Assembly (NCBI GenBank): GCA_963969495.1 | Contig: OZ018327.1 | Location: 39,325,724 to 39,389,723 of the forward strand | Origin: Ceratothoa steindachneri | Taxonomy: Eukaryota > Arthropoda > Malacostraca > Isopoda > Cymothoidae | DNA length: 64,000 nt | Direction: 5' to 3' | In this document: in pieces, positions 57,846-64,000 of the stretch | Layout of the letters: the number at the start of each line of letters is the position of its first letter | How positions within the stretch are numbered: the stretch's first letter is position 1 | Program-made: the position numbers and the translations under genes | The notes under the pieces: model-generated | The model's input: the letters and a program-made list of their open reading frames with translations, nothing else | What the model was told of the DNA's origin: nothing | Database searches by the model: none

Positions 57846-59180
57846 CGCTTTCGTCGTATCGTTTAAGGTTGAATATCCTATCTCGATACTGCTCCTGACA
57901 GTTTCTATGAATAACTTGTGGTTTGAAGTGTCTTGCAATTACGATGAATGAAATTCAAGTTGAAAAACAACACGAACCATGACGAAACGGTCGTAATAAC
58001 CGCTTTCCATGGAATCAACGGCAATTAAACTTAAGCTAGATGTCTTTAGACTACGTTTGAAAGTGGTTAAGGGATGGAAGTTGCGGAGAGAGATGATAAG
58101 ATATAAATCGCCATGCGAGAAACGGCAACGAAACGGGAAGCCCCGTAAAGATATGGGATGAGACTTGAATTTGAACAGGAAATAAATGCCTTTTCTAGGC
58201 CTAAAAGAGTTTATATAATGGCCACATTTTGACCAGAAACATTAGTAGCTGCATCCCCTGCTAGACAAAATTGAATTTTGATACAATTTGATGTCTGTAT
58301 TTATTTATGGCAATTTGCCTTTCCAAATTATTTAACGGTAAAATAACTTGCCTATTTGTCCCTATTTGTAGCCGAACTATATTTGAGAAGAGATAGATTT
58401 ATAGATAAAGGAACGAATGACTAGATAAAAAGAGTGATAATTTACGATTAAACTGTTTTTATTTTTTAAAATATTTGGGCTAAAACCCGCAGAATTAAAA
58501 CCCAAATGAATAAGGGAATAAAAAAAAGAAAATCGATAACTTAAATTTAAAATTGCCGAATTTTCGTTCTATCTTTAAAATTCTATATTCTTCCGGCTGC
58601 CATATATATGCTATAGATTCCATATAAAATTATATGAATAAATATTTGACAGGTAGCAGTAGTTTCACTATGAGCTTAGTCCTTTTAATTCCTCTCTAGC
58701 TTCCTTAAATAGTTGTGCAGACCATTTTTTTAAATTGAACCAAGAGTTGCAATTAGTACCTTCCGCGGGAAGACTATTCCAATATGTTATGGTTCTATGT
58801 AAAAAAAAAGTATTTTGGATGCGTAAGAAACAAAATTGTTCATGTTTATAAATACATTAGTAGTTTTTAATTATATAAAAACCCATTACAAAAGATTCCT
58901 CGAAGTGGTTTTTGTTAGTGGGCCACCAGTAGAAAAGGTTGATAAACTGTATTTCGTGTTTTTAGGTCGCGCCCAAATCAATATTTTTATTTTCTTATCA
59001 GTCGGTTTTTAATGTTTTTCTTCATATCAAACCTATATTCTATTTATGTCTTCGAAGGGAGAATAGAGTGACAAATCATTATTTGCCTCTCGCTCTTCAA
59101 GTTGAAATTGGCCTCTTCTTGAAACCAACTAGTTACCAGTCCTTCTAGTTCACCATTGTAGTTTCTACTTGACCTCTTCT
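57846..59180. other. Non-coding stretch
   Basis: Nothing recognised. Possibly the LINE copy begins slightly before 59184, but no earlier RT or endonuclease motif is readable. Confidence 0.4.
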
Positions 59181-59183
59181 TTT

Positions 59184-60279
59184 TCTACTCGACTTCTTCT
59201 CTGCCTTCGATACTATTAACCATACCGTCCTACTTGATCGTCTCCACTCTTTCCTTGGCATATCAGGCACCATGCTTTGCTGGTTCCGCTCTTACCTCTC
59301 GTCTCGCACCCAATCCGTTGTGATTGACGACGTTTCATCCGACTCTACCCCCATTCGCTTTGGAGTGCCACAAGGCTCTGTCCTTGGTCCTCTACTATTT
59401 CGTATCTACTTTCTCCCTCTTAGTTCCCTTCTCAGTAATCTCGATCTATCCTTCCATCTCTATGCTGATGGCACTCAAATTTTCGTTTCCTCATCCCCCA
59501 CGTCTCTTGCCTACTCTATCACTGACCTCCTGGCGGCCTACTCCTCCATTTCTGAGTGGCTCTCTACCAACTTCCTCAGGCTTAATCACTTCAAAACTGA
59601 GATCCTCCTCGTCGGCACCCCTGCTCTGGGCGGTAATACTATCATTTTCTCTGACTGCGTTAGGAATCTGGGTGTTGTTTATAATGAGCATCTCTCCTTT
59701 AAGCCTCATATCCGCAATGTCAGCAAATCCTCTCTATGTTCCATTCGTAACTTCTCTCGCATTCGCTCTCACTTTGATCGCCAAAGTCTTTAGACTGCTG
59801 TTGATGCCTTCATCACCTCACGCCTTGACTACTGTAACTCACTGCTTGTGAATCTGCCATCCTCCTCTCTCCGCCCCCTTAAACTGGTACAGAACTATGC
59901 CACCCGGCTTCTCCTCCGTCGCCCTTGCTTCTCTCCCTCGAAACCCTTGCTGCATGAACTGCCCTGGCTCCCTGTCAGATCCCGTACTCACTTCAAGATA
60001 CTTATCTTCAAATTCAAGGCCCTAAACAACAAGGCCCCGTCTTACCTCTCTTCTACCCTCTCGCCACGCCATGTCCCTCGAGCCCTTCGGTCATCACATG
60101 CACCTCTTTTGAATATTCCTCGTTCATCCCTCTGCTCAATGGGGGACTGCTCCTTCTCAATCCGCGCCCCTAAGTTGTGGAATGTTCTTCCTGCTAAAAT
60201 CAGGTCTTCTTCCTCTCTTACGGCATTTAAGCGTCTCCTGAAAATGCATCTTTTCAGTAAAGCCTTCTCCCCCTCCTAA
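59184..60279 (+). pseudogene. LINE reverse transcriptase, partial, one stop and mutated YADD
   Basis: A single frame runs 59184-60279 with one in-frame stop (TAG at 59791). Motifs in order: LLDFFSAFDTINHTVLLDRL (first catalytic Asp at 59209-59211), FGVPQGSVLGPLLF at about 59361-59402, YADG at 59461-59472 where the family has YADD (second metal-binding Asp of the pair replaced by Gly), NFLRLNHFKTEILLVG, ITSRLDYCNSLLVNLP, VQNYATRLLLRR, LPWLPVRSRTHFKI, KAPSYLSS, and LWNVLPAKIR followed by FKRLLKMHLF. The apurinic endonuclease and ORF1 are missing. Post-RT motifs fit the CR1/L2 branch of the jockey group. Confidence 0.9.
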
Positions 60280-60384
60280 ATTTTCATTGAATTTCCATTC
60301 TCATCTCAGCACAACGTGCGCTCTGGGAAGGCCTGAGGCCTTTAAGAGCGCATTACGAAAGACTTATTATTATTATTATTATTA
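59184..60384 (+). mobile_element. 5'-truncated CR1/jockey-group LINE with (TTA)n tail
   Basis: The copy holds the last third of the RT and the C-terminal region, a ~80-base 3' UTR (ACAACGTGCGCTCTGGGAAG...GGCCTTTAAGAGCGCATTAC) and a (TTA)n tail at 60362-60384. 5' truncation and a simple-repeat tail are what target-primed reverse transcription leaves. Few mutations relative to the other elements suggest a younger copy. Confidence 0.9.
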
Positions 60385-61080
60385 CAGGTTTAAAAAATAT
60401 ATCACTTTTTTGCCATTTTCTCAACATTTATTTCATATTTTTTTAATCCCATTCCTCTTTCTTGAAACATGAAAGATTCTGAATAAATTCTTCGAAAATT
60501 ATGTGTATAAAACATTTCCTTTCTGTTATTACTAATAAATTACGTTTTTTCCGGATTTTATCCATATATGTGGACTATCATTTATTATCTACGGCCACTA
60601 TATGTAGGTTTCCTATGGTCGCTTTTTATCACCTACGTTATTGAGGCTTAATCCTTTCTTACGTGAATTTACCCATGTGTCAAAGAAACCCTGATAATGG
60701 AATCCTTACAAGGTGTCTGTACATTAGGAAAATATCTTATCTTTAGTGTAAGACGATTATTCTTTTCTATGTTGACCCAAACCAACCATACTGTAATGTG
60801 AGATAATGTTATACTTAGAGTATCAATAAATTAATAACGTTTTCAATATCAGTATAAAAAAGTTTTCAAGAATATTGAAAACTCTTCTAATGACGGGTTT
60901 TGTGAAAGTTCTGTTACACTCGTTTTGTTATCTTTCGAGAGGTTTACTTGTGATAGAAAAAGTTCCGTCAATCAAACTTAAAGTTTTCCTTTTCCAGCAC
61001 GCGTTATTAAAACGTCTATTCCATTGAGTGCAGGTGTGTCGAGGTGTAAGTGAAAAGCATCTAGATCTAGGCTCTCCTAT
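60385..61080. other. Non-coding stretch
   Basis: AT-rich, nothing recognised. It may include the 5' non-coding part of the following Tc1-like copy, but no inverted end was found. Confidence 0.4.
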
Positions 61081-61084
61081 GCAC

Positions 61085-62025
61085 GGGCCACAAATCCAAG
61101 ATCGCCAGGCGACTTAACGTCAACCGAATGACCGTCCACAGAGTCGTGGAAGACCTCAAAGATCGACATCGTTCAGATAAACCTCCAGGCGTCAACTGTT
61201 TGGCTGTTAAAAATGCCTTCAAAATTGCTCCGAAGCTCTAAATGACTGCACTCACGAAGAAGAACATCTAGGGGGGCTTAGGTGTCCAGAGGCATTACAG
61301 AGGAGGAGACAAGATATTGAGGGGCGTGGAAAGTCTTCTGCTCACCGACGGTATGCGATAACAATGTTAAGGGCGATATCGTCGCATTCTCAACCACTTG
61401 AAGAGTCATAGACTCATTATTTCTTTTCTGGTGAAAAAACCTTCATGTTCGAGCCGGTCATCAATAAGCAGAACGACCGTGTGGTAAGCTCTGGCCAGGA
61501 CGTCTCCGAGGTCCGTCATGTGTCCATGACCAAGCATCCCACCTCCCTGATTATGCTGGCTTTCGTAGCTTCGAATATCTAGAATATGACGCCGTTGAGG
61601 CTCTCGGCTGGTTACTGGCTCACCGGGGCCGATTACAGGGACATACTGGCCCCTACGAAAGAAGTCCTGCCTTGGGTGAGAGATATGAAGAATAAGGTGG
61701 AGTCCGTCTTTCAGTAGGATGGTGCCCTGACCTAGACGGCCAAGACCGTTCAAAAGTAATTGGGGTCGAACATGAATTTTGACCACTGTAGTCGCCCGAC
61801 CTCAATCTCCTCTACTATAGCATTTTGGCTTATGTCGAGTGTAAGGCTTGCAAGGTCCGCTACAGCAACATCGACGAGCTGAAGTCTTCTGTCAAGCGCT
61901 TATGGGGTAGCATGAGGGAGGATTTCAACCGCAACGTGGAGGGCGTGCTCGCTGCCGAGAGCACAATAAAAACGTGTCTAACAACATCAAAACTATCATT
62001 GTCTCCTTGGTTGAGAGCGTGATAG
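61085..62025 (+). pseudogene. Degenerate Tc1-like transposase
   Basis: The readable order is: HTH part SKIARRLNVNRMTVHRVVED (61090-61155), FSGEKTFMFEPVINKQNDRV (61426-61480), SEVRHVSMTKHPTSLIMLAF, VFQ*DGA (second Asp 61718-61720 preceded by a stop), SPDLNLLYYSILAYVECKAC and NIDELKSSVKRLWGSM to about 61930. The family has FSDEKxF and SPDLNPLDF. Both the first Asp (now Gly) and the third (now Tyr) are lost, so only one of three catalytic residues remains. Several stops and frameshifts occur. Length and order match the full protein, so this is an old complete copy. TIRs were not identified. An antisense frame (61406-61786) is spurious. Confidence 0.85.
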
Positions 62026-64000
62026 CGAGTGTAATAGGACTTTTGCAATCCCCGGGACTAATATATATACTTTGTCAAAGAATCTATGGTAATATGGAAA
62101 TAAAATGAATAAATCTAAGATTTAAATTGCGAGAACCCTTTACCATGGATGGCAAGAGGCACGATTTTCTATTTCAAGCCAGCAGGCGCGCAGACGTGCT
62201 CTGTATAACCAAAGAAACAATAATAACCTTGGTAGTAAAGTTCTCCTTCATTCTATATATCTTTGGCCAACCTGATTATCACTAAATTGAACCACTGCTA
62301 TATGATCTGAGTCGTAAAATGTATTACGATATGAAAGAGACAGAGATGATAATATTTCATTAAAACTAAATAGAATTTTAAAGTCATCTTCTGCTTTGGG
62401 ACAGTATTTTTTAATAATACTTATTACTATTGATTAAAGCTAATATTTAATAATGTTTTCCTTCCCACCTTTGAAAACTGAAAATAATTTCTTCACAACC
62501 TTAGTTTCTGAGTTTCCGAATTATTTTAACAACATTAAATATGATGGGTATTTAATTTAATAAAGATTTAATTTAATAATTCTAGCTACCAAATTCCACC
62601 CTATGAGTTGTTGGTAGCTCCGAATAGAAAGTGGATAAATTGGATCGAGACTCGTCTAGATAAACATCTCTAAAAGTTATCACCTAACTTCTAGCCAAAT
62701 AGTTTTACCCACCGTGATTTATATTTGTTTTCTGTTGTTCTGCGGGAACAAAAATATTGCTGCAAAGTCTTTACTTACGCAATACAAAAGGCAAACCATC
62801 GAGGGCAGTTATGCAAGGAAATTTTTATAAAAGGTTGATAATGGAAGTGGTAAATTACAATTGAGTGGAAGGCAGGAAACCTGAGTAGCAAAATAGGGAA
62901 AATGAAGTTACCATACCTTTGCCGGCAAACGTACTACACCTCGCAATGAGGACATATCAACCTACAGAGAATGAAAAAGTTATATTATTTCTACTGCCAG
63001 ATCAGAATACGCTGAAGTAAACCACAGAAAAATTAGAAGCTCTGAGATTCCGAGTGGTTTCCTTTATACCATCACAAAACCACAATTTAGCAATAAAAGC
63101 ATGTCTACCTACAGGAACTTTAAAAATTTCGATATTTTTTAATTTAAAAACTAGATAGGCAGAAGAAATAAACCACAACAAAATTGAAAATACAAATTCC
63201 GAGTTCTTTCGTCCATTACATCTTTAATATATGAAAAAGAGGGGTTTGCCTCTCGGAGGGATAAAAAACAACAACAAGGGCCATGAAGTTTGCCAAGAGT
63301 GGACCGTGCAGGGAGAGAAGAAGTAAGTGGAAGTAAAGAAGAGTAAAAAGGACATAATTCGAGGAATTTATAGAGGAGACTACTTCTGGTACTCCAGCTG
63401 TTCATTACTCTCCCTTGTAGCACCAGGGGCCGTTTACCGTATTCTCGAGAACCAACCAAACCTCCACACCTAAGGTCGGTCCTCTTTGGGGCCCTTTGAG
63501 GGTCGGGAGAGCTTACTATCCTCCATATGGCAGCTGCAGTATTCATGTGATAAGAAGTCTCGCATGAGTGGCAAAGTTTTTCGTGGATACTTAACATTAA
63601 GGGATGCTTATTACCACTAGAAAAGCTCTGTGAAGATGGAGGAGGTCAAAATGTGCGGGTGCTGGGGCCTAGATGGCACGGTATCGTTCAGAGGTAGCTA
63701 CTGCATGGTTACTTGCTTCACATCCCCTTACGGGATGACAAACACCCCAACAAGGGCCACAAGTGCCATTAGTACTGTACTAACTTCAAATGATCGGCAT
63801 CCTTGGCACAGTGCTCCAATGACCCTGGTCCCTCGAGCCACAATCGCCTATCTCGGTGCTAAAGTGAGCTTAGTGGCAAAATATGAAGGATAACAAACAA
63901 ATTTCTTCTTTCCAGATGCCACACTTAAATGCCATTGGTACACAATGCCATCTATCGATCCGTTGTTCCAAGTGGTAAAGGAGCTCAGTGGCAAATTATA
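62026..64000. other. Non-coding stretch to window end
   Basis: No gene recognised. AGTGGCAAAATAT and AGTGGCAAATTAT words at 63870 and 63985, with AGTGCCATT/ATGCCA nearby, hint at a diverged tandem continuing past the right edge. GAAGATGGAGGAGGTCAAAATGTG (63632-63655) repeats the right half of the dispersed motif seen at 4205 and 40950. The frames at 63151-63597 (minus) and 63630-63893 (plus) are unrecognised. Confidence 0.4.

Noticed and set aside
59324..59851. 175-codon plus-strand frame
   Set aside because: Shifted frame over the LINE reverse transcriptase. The RT motifs are in the neighbouring frame.
61406..61786. 126-codon minus-strand frame
   Set aside because: Antisense to a transposase relic whose motifs read on the plus strand.

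Overview
This window reads as a piece of an invertebrate animal nuclear genome, most likely an arthropod (crustacean or chelicerate). The evidence is a short run of the arthropod telomere motif (TTAGG)n, transposases of the Tc1/mariner superfamily including a rosa/Visitor-like (DD41D) type, CR1/jockey-like LINE fragments, tRNA-derived SINE copies and long TA, CT and GT microsatellites. It is AT-rich. I found no convincing host protein-coding gene. Every recognisable protein homology belongs to a mobile element, and all of these copies are broken. The host assignment is an inference and could be wrong at phylum level.

Layout. 1-495: 27-bp minisatellite. 622-1904: near-complete DD41D-type mariner with terminal inverted repeats. 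2.2-2.65 kb: 22-bp minisatellite. 6.4-7.6 kb: diverged AATCAATTTCTAGTCAATTTT array. 8.2-8.65 kb: tRNA-derived SINE next to an AAGGATTA array. 9.65-10.14 kb and 13.5-13.9 kb: further arrays. 17.5-20.5 kb: degenerate BED-finger/hAT-like DNA transposon split by a complete but defective Tc1 element (nested insertion). 20.9-21.66 kb: LINE fossil. 24.36-24.64 kb: exact 47-bp array carrying tRNA B-box-like sequence. 25.8-30.7 kb: three arrays and a long-TIR MITE. 31.9-32.2 kb: N-terminal piece of another transposase. 34.3-37.3 kb: several arrays. 40.1-40.5 kb: two tRNA-like cores in inverted orientation. 42.8-44.15 kb: arrays, one interrupted by a 515-bp MITE. 46.2-47.9 kb and 48.9-49.9 kb: arrays, the last a 1-kb polypyrimidine tract. 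52.2-53.9 kb: 53-bp array with repeated TGACGTCA, interrupted by a mariner fossil. 56.35-57.2 kb: TTTCAG array interrupted by a second SINE copy. 59.18-60.38 kb: 3' end of a LINE with (TTA)n tail. 61.0-62.0 kb: degenerate Tc1-like transposase. Some non-repeat stretches (16.1, 22.4, 42.5, 55.3 and 57.5 kb) are dense in homeodomain-type TAATTA or other binding motifs and could be conserved enhancers.

Nothing here acts as a pathway. The themes are (i) about twenty unrelated minisatellite families, mostly with 20-55 bp units, packed into 64 kb, (ii) transposons that have landed inside those arrays at least three times, and (iii) a possible regulatory landscape in the non-repetitive remainder. The strongest direct observations are the TIR-delimited elements and the nested insertion. 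The enhancer idea and the single candidate exon near 50.8 kb are weak inferences.
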